Shown here piece by piece: positions 1 through 10,323 of a DNA stretch of 64,000 bases (within the stretch, counting starts at the first letter, position 1; each line of letters opens with the position of its first letter). The translations under genes and the position numbers were made by a program. Source of the stretch: Lepus europaeus. Taxonomy: Eukaryota > Chordata > Mammalia > Lagomorpha > Leporidae. Under the pieces are notes generated by a model. It saw nothing but the letters and a program-made list of their open reading frames with translations, had not been told where the DNA came from and did no database searches. Where the stretch lies: positions 35,249,885-35,313,884 of the forward strand of contig NC_084844.1 in assembly GCF_033115175.1 (NCBI RefSeq), given 5' to 3'.

Positions 1-144
1 TCTACTGTCTGCTAGTGAACTTATACCATATGCGGAAGTATTAACATCCAACATGAATCAGCTATTGAATTCAGGTGTCCCACGGAGAATTCTCCAAACA
101 GTCAATAAATTATGGATGGTTCTTAATACTGTGATGCCTAGAAG
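1..144 (+). CDS. INTS2: INTS2 internal exon (5' end at or beyond window edge)
   Basis: Reading from base 2, 47 codons are open and end with two bases of a split Arg codon at a strong GTAAGT donor (145-150). The peptide includes SELIPYAEVLTSNMNQLL and ends TVMPRR, which I recognise as INTS2. The left splice site may lie outside the window, so the true exon start is unknown. No known catalytic motif is present; INTS2 is a scaffold. The next exon (4414) supplies one base to complete the Arg codon, which supports the assignment. Confidence 0.9.
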
Positions 145-542
145 GTAAGTTCAGTCCATTGTTACATGTGGTAGATAAATGTATAGTGGTGATAATATGC
201 AAAAATATAAACTTAATTGTTGAAAGAAAATTTTCATGAGGTTGCTTATGTTAACATATCTCCTTTTTAAAGACTACTAGTAAAAGAGTTGTTATAACAG
301 TAAGGAAAAGAGTAAACATTTTTTACTTTTTAAAATTTTTAGTTTTAATTTTTAATTGTTTTTTAGCAGATTCAGTGTGATTTATAGACACAATTCTAAG
401 AGCATAATATAATGAAAAACATAAATTTCATCTTACGAAATAGAAGAAACCTTAAAGTATTTCCAAATTCTTTAATAGAGCGTTCTTTTTTTTTTTTTTT
501 TAAATTTGCCCTATCCATGGTCAAGCTCTGGTTTTCTTTCTT

Positions 543-544
<2 letters not shown>

Positions 545-580
<36 letters not shown>

Positions 581-820
581 TTTATTTATTTGAAAGAGTT
601 ACACAGAGAGAGAAGGACAGGCAGAGAGAGAGCGATCTTCCACCTGCTAGTTTACTCCCCAGATGGCTGCAACGGCTGAAGCAGTGCCAGTCTGAAGCCA
701 GGAGCCAGGAACTTCCTCCAGGTCTCCCATGTGGGTGCAGGGGCCCAAGGACTTGGCCAACTTCTACTACTTTCCTAGGCCATAGCAGACAGCTGGATCA
801 GAAGTAGAGCAGCTGGCCCC
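545..820 (-). mobile_element. CSINE, older type
   Basis: 32-base T run, AAAGATTTATTT tail and TGGCTGCAACGGCTG body. It stops at GAGCAGCTGGCCCC, so about 70 bp of its head is missing. Confidence 0.85.
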
Positions 821-872
821 AGGGCATTCTTATGTATAGTCATTTGTAGCTAATTATGATTTCGATTACCAT

Positions 873-893
873 TGTGTGTGTGTGTGTGTGTGT
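873..893 (+). repeat. (GT)n microsatellite
   Basis: About ten GT units beside the tail of an antisense SINE. Confidence 0.9.
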
Positions 894-1210
894 TTAAGAT
901 TTATTTTTTATTTATTTAAAAGGCAAAGTTAGAGAGAAAGAGAATGTTTTAGAGATCTTCCATCCACTGGTTCACTGACCAAATGGCCACAATGGGCCAG
1001 GCTGGGCCATGCCTAAGCCCAGAACCTAGAGCTTCATCTGGGTCTCTTATGTGGGTACAGGGACCCAAGCACTTGGGCTGTCTTCCCCTGCTTCCCAGGT
1101 GCATTAGCAGGAAGTTGGATCAGAAGTAGAGCAGCCAGGTCTTGAACCAGTACCCATATAGGATGCCAGTATCACAGGTGGAGGCTTAACCTGCCATAAC
1201 ACTAGCTCCC
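894..1210 (-). mobile_element. CSINE, older type
   Basis: TTAAGATTTATTTTTTATTT tail through TTAACCTGCCATAACACTAG head. A (GT)n tract adjoins the tail. Confidence 0.85.
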
Positions 1211-1225
1211 ACCATTGCATCTTAC

Positions 1226-1700
1226 ATCAAATCAGTGGTTCTAATTTTTGATGCATATAAAATTACCTGGGGATTAGAAGTTTTGACAATTAAATCAGAA
1301 TTTCTGTGTATGGAGTGATGCATCAGTAGTAGTAGTATTTTTTTTTAAGATTTATTTTATTTATTTGAAAGAGGAACAGAGATAGGTAGAAACAGAGAGA
1401 GGGAGAGAGGTCTTCCATCGCTAGTTCACTCCCCAAATGGCTGGAGCTGATCCTATCTGAAGCCAGGAGCTTCCTGTGGGTCTCCCATGTAGATGCAGGG
1501 ACCCAAGGACTTGGGCCACTCTCCACTGCTCTCCCAGGAACATTAGCAGTGTGCTGTGTTGGAAGTGGAACAGCCCACATTGGATGCTGGTGCTGCAGGC
1601 TGGGGCTTTAACCTACTGTGCTGCAGTGCCAACACCATCAGTATTCTTGAAAATATTCTCTAGGTGGTTCCAATATCCAGCAATATTTGGAGAACTTCTT
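1226..1700. mobile_element. hAT-type MER fossil, split by a SINE
   Basis: 1226-1337 (CAGTGGTTCTAATTTTTGAT, AATTACCTGGGGATTAGAAG) and about 1635-1700 (CTCTAGGTGGTTCCAATAT) look like the two halves of a MER1-type element. A CSINE sits between them with CATCAGTA at each edge. Confidence 0.45.
1338..1634 (-). mobile_element. CSINE, older type
   Basis: Full-length. CATCAGTA flanks both sides (1321 and 1636), within a MER-like host. Confidence 0.85.
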
Positions 1701-1840
1701 TGGTCATTGGATCTCTGCTGATTGCATCCTTGACACCTGTTCATATCTAAAAATTTGGAATACTGAATTTGATTTATCTGAGATTTAGGAAAAAAAAAAA
1801 AGTTACTTGAAATTCAGTGATTGAGAGTGAGGATGAGGCA

Positions 1841-1920
1841 GAGAATTGAACCAGCACTTTAATGTGGGATATGGGTATCCAAAGTGGCAGCTTAGCCCAC
1901 TGTGCCATGATGCCTACCCC
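1841..1920 (-). mobile_element. CSINE head fragment
   Basis: Only the 5' 80 bp remains: GAATTGAACCAGCACT to CTGTGCCATGATGCC. Confidence 0.7.
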
Positions 1921-1929
1921 TATTTATTT

Positions 1930-2156
1930 CTTTTAAAGATTTATTTATGTATTTATTTGAAAGGAAGAGAGAGAGAGAATTTTCCATTGCTGGTTCACTC
2001 CCTCAATGGCTGCAACAGCTGGGATTGGCCCAGGTTGAAATCAGGAGCCAAGAACTCCACTGGGGTCTGCCATTTAATTGGCAGGGTCCCAGGTACTTGA
2101 GTCATCATCTTGCTGTCTCCGTACATAGCAGGGAGCTGCATCAGAAACAGAGCATC
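1930..2156 (-). mobile_element. CSINE, older type, head missing
   Basis: TTTTAAAGATTTATTTATGT tail to GGGAGCTGCATCAGAAACAG; then replaced by an opposite-strand CSINE. Confidence 0.8.
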
Positions 2157-2377
2157 TGGGGCCGGCGCCGCGGCTCACTAGGCTAATCCTCCGCCTTGCG
2201 GCGCCGGCACACCGGGTTCTAGTCCCGGTCGGGGTGCCGGATTCTGTCCCGGTTGCCCCTCTTCCAGGCCAGCTCTCTGCTGTGGCCCGGGAGTGCAGTG
2301 GAGGATGGCCCAGGTCCTTGGGCCCTGCACCCCATGGGAGACCAGGTTAAGCACCTGGCTCCTGCCATCGGATCAGC
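2157..2377 (+). mobile_element. Young-type CSINE, 3'-truncated
   Basis: GGGGCCGGCGCCGCGGCTCA head with GGTTCTAGTCCCGGTCGGG. It ends at ATCGGATCAGC without a tail and joins an antisense copy. Confidence 0.85.
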
Positions 2378-2555
2378 TTCTTCTGTGTCTTCCATGTGAG
2401 TGGCAGGGGCTCAAACACTTGGGCAATCCTCCACTGCTTTTCCCAGGCCATTTGCAGGGAGCTGGATTGGAAAAGCAGCTGCTGGGGCTCATACTGGAGC
2501 CCATATGGAATGCTGGCGTTGCAGGTGGCGGCTTGACCCACCATCCACAGCGCCA
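2378..2555 (-). mobile_element. CSINE head half
   Basis: TTCTTCTGTGTCTTCCATGT to CACCATCCACAGCGCCA, with no T-rich tail. Confidence 0.75.
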
Positions 2556-2984
2556 TTTCTCCTGAATAGTTTTAACTACCTCCAGTTTTATTTATGAATT
2601 GTTCTGTTGTTTAAGGATATTAATAATAGCTGTGTTTTTTTTAAAATTTTTTTCTTCTGATCCTTATGTTTTCCATTTCTTTGGAGTTTTTGTTTTTTCA
2701 GTTTTTATATTTTAAGCTGTGTCAAATCAAAGCATTCTTTGAATGTCTGCTGATTCTTGGCTGTTCGTTGATATTTATGAGTGAGTTTTATGTGTGAGGT
2801 AAGACTGGTGGGCTCTTGGACTTCACTGTGATAGATCAGGTAACCTCCATATTGATAGTTCGCTTAGTTATTCTGTTGTATATCAGTTTAGTAACCACTT
2901 TTATTATTTGTTATTATCTAATTTCAAAGTAGTATTTCATATTGAGACTGTGATGATAAATATAAATTAATGGCTTACATTCTG

Positions 2985-3110
2985 AGGGCAGATGCTGTTT
3001 CCAGTGTTTGGATAAGTATTATTTCATTTGCAGATGAACAGTTCAGACAGGTTTAATGACTTACAGTCATAGAGCAAGTGTTTTGTAGCTGAGGTATTAA
3101 TTTTAATTTT
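2985..3110 (-). mobile_element. MIR fossil, antisense
   Basis: CATTTGCAGATGAACAGTTC, then AGGTTTAATGACTTACAGTC and ATAGAGCAAGTG, is the reverse-orientation MIR pattern. Confidence 0.5.
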
Positions 3111-3170
3111 CTGTGTTATGATTATTCCATTACAGCAGTGAATTTTTTTTAAAGATTTATTTATTTATTT

Positions 3171-3500
3171 TTTAAATTTTTGACAGGCAGAGTGGACAGT
3201 GAGAGAGAGAGAGAGAGAGAGAGAAAGGTCTTCCTTTGCCATTGGTTCACCCTCCAATGGCTGCCGCGGCCGGCGCACTGCGCTGATCCGAAGCCAGGAG
3301 CCAGGTGCTTCTCCTGGTCTCCCATGCGGGTGCAGGGCCCAAGGACTTGGGCCATCCTCCACTGCCTTCCCGGGCCATAGCAGAGAGCTGGCCTGGAAGA
3401 GGGACAACCGGGACAGAATCCGGTGCCCCGACTGGGACTAGAATCCAGTGTGCCGGCGCCATAAGGCGGAGGATTAGCCTGTTGAGCCACGGCGCCGGCC
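3171..3500 (-). mobile_element. Young-type CSINE nested in the tail of another
   Basis: TTTGACAGGCAGAGTGGACA to GCCACGGCGCCGGCC. Flanked by a perfect 17-bp duplication GATTTATTTATTTATTT (3154-3170 and 3501-3517). Confidence 0.95.
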
Positions 3501-3563
3501 GATTTATTTATTTATTTGAAAAGCAGAGTTACGGAGAGGCAGAAGCAAAGAGAGAGAAGTCTT

Positions 3564-3907
3564 GTCTTTTCTTTTTTTTTTTTTTTTAAGATTTTTATTT
3601 ATTTATTTGAAAGAGAGAGTTACAAACTGAGAGGGAGATACAGAGAGAAAGGTCTTCCTTCCGTTGGTTCACTCCCCAAATGGCTGCTATGGCCGGCGTG
3701 CTGCGCAGTCCGAAGCCAGGAGCCAGGTGCTTCTTCCTGGTCTCCCATGTGGGTGCAAGGGCCCAAGCACTTGGGCCATCTTCTACTGCTATCCCAGGAC
3801 ATAGCAGAGAACTGGATTGGAAGAGGAGCAGCCGAGACTAGAATCTACAGCACCCATGTGGGATGCTGGCACCGCAGGCGGAGGATTAACCTATGGTGCC
3901 AGCCCTG
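3564..3907 (-). mobile_element. CSINE nested in the body of another
   Basis: T run and AAGATTTTTATTT tail to CTATGGTGCCAGCCC. Duplication AGAGAGAGAAGTCTT at 3549-3563 and 3908-3922. Confidence 0.9.
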
Positions 3908-4413
3908 AGAGAGAGAAGTCTTCCATCCACTGGTTTTACTCTCCAAATGGCCTCAGTGGCCGGAGCTGTGCCAATCCAAAGCCAGAAGCCAGGAGCCAGG
4001 AGCTTCTTCTGGGTCTCCCAGGCGGGTGCAGGATCCCAAGGACTTGGGCCATCTTCTGCTTCTTTCTCAGGCCACAGCAGAGAGCTGGATTTGAAGTATA
4101 GCAGCTGGGACTCGAACATGCACCCATACAGGATGTTGGCTTCGCAGGCAGCGTCTTTACCTATTATGCCACAGTGCCGGTTCCAGCGATGAATATTTTT
4201 GAGACTACTGTGTGTTTACTGTTTTGTCTTCATTTGTTTCAGAGATGCAATAATGAATTAGATAGCTGTAATTTTTCACTTTTCCTGGTTTATTCATACT
4301 TGTTTTCTAATTTTTTACCTGAATATTAAGTTGCTAAAATAGAAACAACTGGATGGCTACAAATTTCAGTTATAATATAGCTGTTTTGAATATGTAATCT
4401 TTTTTTTCATCAG

Positions 4414-4539
4414 GTTGTGGGTAATGACAGTTAATGCACTTCAGCCTTCGATAAAGTTTGTACGACAGCAAAAGTATACTCAGAATGACCTGATGATCGA
4501 TCCTCTCATTGTCCTACGGTGTGATCAGAGGGTTCATAG
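4414..4539 (+). CDS. INTS2: INTS2 internal exon, 126 bp
   Basis: A T-rich tract ending TTTTCATCAG precedes the exon and a GTATGT donor follows it at 4540. The first base completes the Arg codon from the previous exon. It then reads LWVMTVNALQPSIKFVRQ and ends CDQRVHR, split 2+1 with the next exon. The hydrophobic and helical composition fits the alpha-helical Integrator scaffold. Open reading continues about 115 bases past the donor, so an ORF caller over-extends this exon. Confidence 0.93.
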
Positions 4540-4699
4540 GTATGTGCCGTATGAGTTTCAATTTTGTTATGGAGCTATACTTTGGAGAGTGAAAAAAAAA
4601 TGTAAGAAATTCAGTTTAAACTGTGTTTTAATGTCTTTGCAGATAACTAGGTAACATGACCTGTGTGATTTTTTGTCTTTTATTTATTTTTTAGTATGT

Positions 4700-4812
4700 T
4701 CATGAACTACTTCAAAAAGTTCATGAAAAAGTGGAATTAAATGATAAATTTATTGTGGTATAAGACAATTTTGAAATCCTACATGGTTTTTCCATAGTAT
4801 TTTTCGAGAATT
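4700..4812. repeat. Palindromic-ended small element, copy 1
   Basis: ACTTCAAAAAGTTCATGAAA at the left, TTTATTGTGGTATAAGACAA in the middle and a decayed inverted end. Related to copies at 5500, 19597, 55578 and 62043. Confidence 0.5.
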
Positions 4813-4856
4813 TAAAAAAAGTTTTATTTATTTATTTATTTGAAAGGCAGAATAAC

Positions 4857-4896
<40 letters not shown>

Positions 4897-5136
4897 CTGA
4901 GAAAGAAACAGAAACAGAGAGATCTTCCATCACTGACTCACTCCCCAAACGCTTATAAGAGCTGAGGCTGGGCCAGGCTGAGGCCAGCAGCATAGAATTC
5001 TAACCAGGTCTCCCATATGGTGACAGGAACTTAAGTATCTGAGCCATTACCTGCCACCTCCCAAGAAGCTGGATCAGAATCAGAGCAGAGACTTGAACTC
5101 AGCCCTCCTATGTGAGATGCAGGTGTCTCAGCAACG
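4812..5136 (-). mobile_element. CSINE, older type
   Basis: AAGTTTTATTTATTTATTTA tail, long GA block and body to AGATGCAGGTGTCTCAGCAA. Confidence 0.8.
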
Positions 5137-5138
5137 TA

Positions 5139-5159
5139 TTTTAAAGTCAGAGTTAACAC

Positions 5160-5190
<31 letters not shown>

Positions 5191-5442
5191 TCTTTCTTCC
5201 TCTGGTTCACTCCCCAGTTGGCTGCAACAGCTGAAAACTGCGCTGATCTGAAGCCAGGAGCTTCTTCCAGGTCTCCCACAAGGGTGTAGGGGCCCAAGGA
5301 CTTAGGCCATCTTCTGCTGCTTTCCCAGGCCATAGCAGGGAGTTGGATCGGAAGTGGAGCTGCCAGGACATGAACCAGCGCCCATATGGGATGCTGGCAC
5401 TGCAGCGATGGCTTTTACCCGTTACACCATGGTGCTGGCCCC
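5139..5442 (-). mobile_element. CSINE, older type
   Basis: TTAAAGTCAGAGTTAACACA to GTTACACCATGGTGCTGGCC. AGCAAC occurs on both flanks, so it probably landed in the end of the preceding copy. Confidence 0.85.
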
Positions 5443-5499
5443 TCAAGCAACATCTTGAATACTGTGTCACAACACTTGCCCCCTTTTCATGAGATTTTT

Positions 5500-5580
5500 G
5501 AATTCCCCTTATTTGCATGAATTTCAAAAAATTGCACCAAAATAAATGTCTTAATTCCATGTAGCATGCACTTTCAGAAG
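5500..5580 (-). repeat. Palindromic-ended small element, partial copy 2
   Basis: AATTTCAAAAAATTGCACCA then AAATAAATGTCTTAATTCCA is the reverse complement of the core of the other copies. Confidence 0.45.
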
Positions 5581-5876
5581 TAATCCTCTATGTTAATAAG
5601 TAAATATTTCATAATGTCTAAGGAGATGAACAAAAAGAGGAGATGTTCAGTAAAGTCTTCTTCTTATATCTCATGCTGACACTGCTAAAACAAAATTCTT
5701 CCTTGGCCTTTTGCCCCAATCCCAGTCCCATCTCCAAAAGAAACTTTGTTATAGTGGTTAATAGATAGCTTTGCTTTTGTATGTACTTAGAAATTTATAA
5801 ATAGAAATTTCAACTTTTTTTGGTTTGGGTGGTTTAAAAAATTTTAGTAGTACTGTAGTGTAGGCATTGTTATTAT

Positions 5877-6501
5877 TTTAAGATTTATTTATTTAAAAGG
5901 CAGAGTTAGAGAGAGATGGAGAGACAGAGAAAGAGACGTTTTCCATCTGCTAGTTTACTCCTCAAATGGCTGCAATGGCCGGAGCTGGGTTGGTTTGAAG
6001 CCAGTAGCCTAGAGCTTCTGTGTCCCACACATGGGTGCAGAGGCTCAAGCACTTGGGCCATCCTCCCTTGCTTTCCCAGTGGAGCTTGGGCCGGCACTGT
6101 GGTACAGCGGGTAAAACTGCCACCTGCAATGCCAGCATCCCATATGGGCACTGGTTTGTGTCCCGGGTGTTCCACTGATCCTGCTCCCTGCTATGGCCTG
6201 GGAAAGCAGTAGAAGATGGCCTAAGGGCTTGGGCCCCTGCACCCATATGGGAGACCAGGAAGAAGTTCCTGGTTTCTGGCTTCAGATTGGTCCAGCTCTG
6301 GCCATTGAGGTCATTTGAGGAGTGAACCAACGGATGGAAGACCTTTCTCTCTGTCTCTCCCTCTGCCTTTCCTTCTGTAACTCTGCCTTCCAAATAAATA
6401 AATCTTAAAAATGTGGAGTAGCCGGGACTCAAACCAGTGCCTATATGGGATGCTGGTACTATAGGCCATGGCTTAGCCCACTATGCCATAGTGCTGGCCC
6501 C
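5877..6501 (-). mobile_element. CSINE host split by a sense CSINE
   Basis: 5877-6087 and 6413-6501 form one copy. The outer duplication is TGTAGGCAT (5859-5867 and 6502-6510). Confidence 0.85.
6088..6412 (+). mobile_element. CSINE, older type, nested
   Basis: GGGCCGGCACTGTGGTACAG head to AAATAAATAAATCTTAAAAA tail. GTGGAG lies on both sides (6079 and 6413). Confidence 0.9.
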
Positions 6502-7040
6502 TGTAGGCATATTACTATTATTATTATTTATACTTACTATGCTTAATATGTTTTTCATATCAGTATGCATAGTTCTGCCTGCTGCTGTTCCATGTACTTG
6601 TATTGTGTGCCAGGCCTGTCCTTTGGAGACTGCTTCAAATTGGTTAAATTTGAGAATAATTTTTAAATAAGCACTCTAGGTGATTCTTCAGTTTTGGGAA
6701 GCATTGCCATGGTTTATTTAACCATTGACATATTAATGGCCATTTACATGATTTCCAGTATGTCAGTTATTAACACAGCTATAATGCTATTAATGCATAC
6801 ATTGTGGTTCTCTCTGTGATAAGAAGAAGTGGAATTTCTAGATTTATCTAAGGGCATGACATTTAAAATTCTAATTGTTACTAATTTTTCTTCTTTGTTT
6901 CCTTTTTTTATAGTTAATGCATATCTGTTTTTATCTCATCTGAATTTAGTCTCAAAGTCTTCCTCTAAGATTCTTACAGATTAAATTTAGATGAAATAAA
7001 AATAGAAGAGCCTTTGAGGAATGAATAACTGTGTACGTGT

Positions 7041-7399
7041 TTTTTTTTTTCCTTTTTTTTTTTTTTTTCCTTTTTTTTTTGACAGGCAGAGTGGATAGTG
7101 AGAGAGAGAGACACAGAGAGAAAAGTCTTCCTTTTTGCCGTTGGTTTACCCTCCAATGGCCGCCACGGCCGGCGCATCACACTGATCCGAAGCCAGGAGC
7201 CAGGTGCTTCTCCTGGTCTCCCATGCGGGTGCAGGGCCCAAGCACTTGGGCCATCCTCCACTGCCTTCCCGGGCCATAGCAGAGAGCTGGCCTGGAAGAG
7301 GGGCAACCGGGATAGAATCCGGCGCCCCAACCGGGACTAGAACCCAGTGTGCCGGCACCGCAAGGTGGAGGATTAACCTGTTGAGCCACGGTGCCGGCC
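7041..7399 (-). mobile_element. Young-type CSINE
   Basis: Long T run, GACAGGCAGAGTGGATAG and GCCACGGTGCCGGCC. Flanks TGTGTACGTGTTT and TGTGTACCTGTTT differ at one base. Confidence 0.93.
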
Positions 7400-7565
7400 T
7401 GTGTACCTGTTTTATTAATGAGAAAACAGAGGCTTAGTGACATGCTTTTATGTTAAGTGGATGAATCACTCATGGAATACATCGTTGTTTTACTCCAAAG
7501 AAGAAACAGGAATAGAAAGAATATTTATTCTAGTTTCCATCTTATCAGTAATAGAATATACCTCT

Positions 7566-7918
7566 TTTTTTTTAAAATTTTTATTTATTTATTTATTTTG
7601 ACAGGTAGAGTGGATAGTGAGAGAGAGAGAGACAGAGAGAAAGGTCTTCCTTTTTGCCGTTGGTTCACCCTCCAATGGCCACTGCGGCCGGCGCATCTCG
7701 CTGATCCGAAGCCAGGAGCCAGGTGCTTCTCCGGGTCTCCCATGCGGGTGCAGGGCCCAAGCACTTGGGCCATCCTCCACTGCCTTCCCGGGCCATAGCA
7801 GAGAGCTGGCCTGGAAGAGGGGCAACCGGGATAGAATCCGGCGCCCCGACCGGGACTAGAACCCAGTGTGCCGGTGCCGCAAGGAGGAGGATTAGCCTGT
7901 TAAGCCATGGCGCCGGCC
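7566..7918 (-). mobile_element. Young-type CSINE
   Basis: GACAGGTAGAGTGGATAGTG to GCCATGGCGCCGGCC. Duplication TATACCTCT at 7557-7565 and 7919-7927. Confidence 0.94.
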
Positions 7919-7930
7919 TATACCTCTCTT

Positions 7931-8233
7931 TTTTAAATAAAACAGATTTATTTATTTATATGAAAGACAGCGTTAGAGAGGGAGAGACAGAGTAAGAATG
8001 ATCTTCCATTTGCTGGTTTATGCCTCAGATGGCTGCAACAGCTGGGACTAGGCCGGACTAAAGCCAGAAGCCAGGAGCTTCTTCTAGGTCTCCCATCATC
8101 TTCTGTTGCTTTGCTATGTGCATTGCCAGGAAGCTGGATCAGAAGTGGAGCAGCTGGGACACAAACTGGCACTCATGTGGGATGCTGGTGTTTTAGGCTG
8201 TGGCTTAACTTGCTATGCTGCAACAGTGGCTCC
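7931..8233 (-). mobile_element. CSINE, older type, at the same target
   Basis: CAGATTTATTTATTTATATG to GCTGCAACAGTGGCTCC. Right flank AGAATATGCCTCTTT matches the site at 7553 used by the younger neighbour. Confidence 0.85.
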
Positions 8234-8247
8234 AGAATATGCCTCTT

Positions 8248-8521
8248 TAAAAAACATTTGAGAGGTGAAGGAGAGAGAGATGGAGACAGAGAAATAGAGA
8301 GACAGCACTAGTATCCAGTGGTTTGCAATTCAAATGCCATATATTGAACCTGGAGTCCAATCCAGGTTTCCATGTGTGTGACGGAATCTCAGCTACTGAA
8401 CCATCACTGCTGCCTTCCCAGGTTAGCATGAAACTGGAGTCAGGATCCAAAGCTTGTTATGAAACCCAGTTACTCTGATGTGGGACGTGGGTGCTTTAAT
8501 CAGTGGTGTAGATTCCTGTCC
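8248..8521 (-). mobile_element. Degenerate CSINE
   Basis: TTGAGAGGTGAAGGAGAGAG and TTCCATGTGTGTGACGGAAT; strongly diverged. Confidence 0.6.
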
Positions 8522-8864
8522 ATAGTATGACTCCTTAAGGACTGCTTTATGGGTTCATTTCTGAGAGTTTTGCTGGAAACAGAACTTTTTTTTTCTACAG
8601 AAGAAAAAGGGAATGTCTTTTCTCTAAAGCTTACAGATAATTTGATTTTAACTGATAAGGTGAGATGGGTAAGACTATGTAATCTTCACATATACAGAAT
8701 GAGAAATAATAGCAAATGTTACTTTAGAGAATGAATTTTTCCATGAGAAAACTTATTATGATGTGCTGTTCAGGGTTTTAATGACTTAAATCAGATTTGT
8801 CATATTTTGGTTAATTTGCAAATTTATATTCTTTATTATACATTTTTCTTTTCTTCTTGTTTAG

Positions 8865-9063
8865 ATGCCCCCCACTAATGGATATTACTCTGCACATGTT
8901 GAATGGATATCTTCTTGCGTCTAAAGCCTACCTTAGTGCTCATCTGAAGGAAACAGCAGAGCAAGATAGGCCGTCCCCGAATAATACAATAGGTTTAGTT
9001 GGACAGGCTGATGCCCCAGAAGTTACCAGGGAAGAATTGAAAAATGCATTATTGGCTGCTCAG
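8865..9063 (+). CDS. INTS2: INTS2 internal exon, 199 bp
   Basis: The acceptor is TTTAG at 8860-8864 and the donor GTAAGT at 9064. The exon reads CPPLMDITLHMLNGYLLASK, then a polar loop (about KETAEQDRPSPNNTIG), and ends ELKNALLAAQ in phase 0. The polar segment is a likely surface loop between helices. A 137-bp pyrimidine tract begins only 44 bases past the donor. The protein frame stays open past the donor into that tract, but that extension is intronic. Confidence 0.93.
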
Positions 9064-9106
9064 GTAAGTTTTACTAAAGTAAAATTAATTATTGATAATA
9101 ATATAA

Positions 9107-9243
9107 CTCTTCCTTCCTTCCTTCTTTCTTCCCCTCCCCTTGCCTCTCTCCCCTCTTCCCCCCTCCTCCCCTACCTCTATCTTCTCCTCCCCTCTCCTCC
9201 CTTCCCCCTTCTCCCCTCCCCTCATCTTATCTCCCCTCCCCCT
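9107..9243 (+). repeat. 137-bp polypyrimidine tract
   Basis: Almost uninterrupted C/T (CTTCC and CCCCTCC units) starting 44 bases after an INTS2 donor. The opposite strand is polypurine. It may form triplex DNA; that is inference. Confidence 0.9.
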
Positions 9244-9370
9244 AGACAGAGGCACAGAGAGAAGTAGCAAGAGACAGATAGAGACAGAGAAACCCCATCC
9301 ACTGACTTACTTCCTGTGATGGAAGTCTTGGAGCCTAGTCAGGTTTCCCATGTGAGTGGTAGAAACCCAA
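9244..9370 (-). mobile_element. Degenerate CSINE fragment
   Basis: AGACAGAGGCACAGAGAGAA then CAGGTTTCCCATGTGAGTGG. It follows the polypyrimidine tract. Confidence 0.5.
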
Positions 9371-9637
9371 CTAAAATTCAGTCAAAAAGAGTAAAAGGTT
9401 TCCTGTTAGTGAAAACAGTTAAATAGGAGGCATATTATCCCTTCCATGTACATCAGTAACATATTGCGCATTCCTTTTATTACAGAATCTATGACAGAAT
9501 AATGCTGTTACGTTGCTTCTGAATACCCCGTGGACTAATCTTCATGATACTCTTTTTTAACATTTTAAGCATGAATAATCATCATGATAAAAATTTAATA
9601 GCCACTTAGATGAGATTTATATTTTAACAAAATACAA

Positions 9638-9742
9638 GGGGGCTGGTGCTGTGGTACCAGAGGTTAGACAATCATTCTCTATTTCTCCTTCTCTTGCTGT
9701 CATTCTGCCTTTCAAATTAATAATAAATAAATCTTTTAAAAA
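9638..9742 (+). mobile_element. CSINE with internal deletion
   Basis: GGGGGCTGGTGCTGTGGTAC head joined directly to TTCTGCCTTTCAAATTAATA tail. Confidence 0.75.
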
Positions 9743-9766
9743 ATGTGAACACATTTAAACCAGCAG

Positions 9767-9834
9767 AGGGGGCCACTGCCTGCAGTACTAGCATCCCATA
9801 TGGGTACCAGTTCAAGTTCCAGCTGCTCCACTCC
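9767..9834 (+). mobile_element. CSINE head fragment
   Basis: GGGGGCCACTGCCTGCAGTA to CAGCTGCTCCACTCC. Confidence 0.65.
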
Positions 9835-10004
9835 TTTAAAAAAAAAAAAAAGATTTATTTTTACTTGTTTGAAAGAGTTACAGAAAGGTAGAGAGAGAGA
9901 GAGAGAGAGAGGTCTTTCTTCTGGTTCACTCCCCAAACGCTGCCTATATGGGACGCTGGTGTTGGTGGTGGTGGCTTAATCCACTACACCACTATGCTGG
10001 CCCC
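9835..10004 (-). mobile_element. CSINE with internal deletion
   Basis: AAAGATTTATTTTTACTTGT tail; the middle is missing; ends ACCACTATGCTGGCCCC. Confidence 0.8.
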
Positions 10005-10011
10005 AAAATAG

Positions 10012-10323
10012 TTTTTTTTTTTTTTTTTTTTTTAATATTTTATTTACTTACTTGAAAGAATTACTGAGAGAGAGCTCTTCCATCCGATGGTTCACTCCCC
10101 AAATGGCCACAACAGCCGGAGCTGAGCTGATCCAAAGCTAAGAGCCACAGGGTCTTCCCTGTGGGTGTAGGGGCCCAAGGACTTGGGCCATCTTCCACTG
10201 CTTTCCCAGGCTGTGGTAGAGAGTTAAATCTGAAGTAGAGCAGCCAGGACTTGAACTGGTGTCCATATGGGATGCTGACACTGCAGGCCGTGGCTTTAGC
10301 TTCTATGCTACAGTGCCAGCCCC
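10012..10323 (-). mobile_element. CSINE, older type
   Basis: T run to GCTACAGTGCCAGCCCC. AATAGTTTTTTT recurs after the element. Confidence 0.87.

Larger units (their letters stand above)
3142..4184 (-). mobile_element. Host CSINE of a three-element nest
   Basis: Pieces 3142-3170, 3501-3563 and 3908-4184 form one older-type CSINE. Two others sit inside it. Confidence 0.9.

Noticed and set aside
8857-9267. A 136-residue ORF
   Set aside because: Only 8865-9063 is an INTS2 exon. The remainder is read-through past a GTAAGT donor into a pyrimidine tract.
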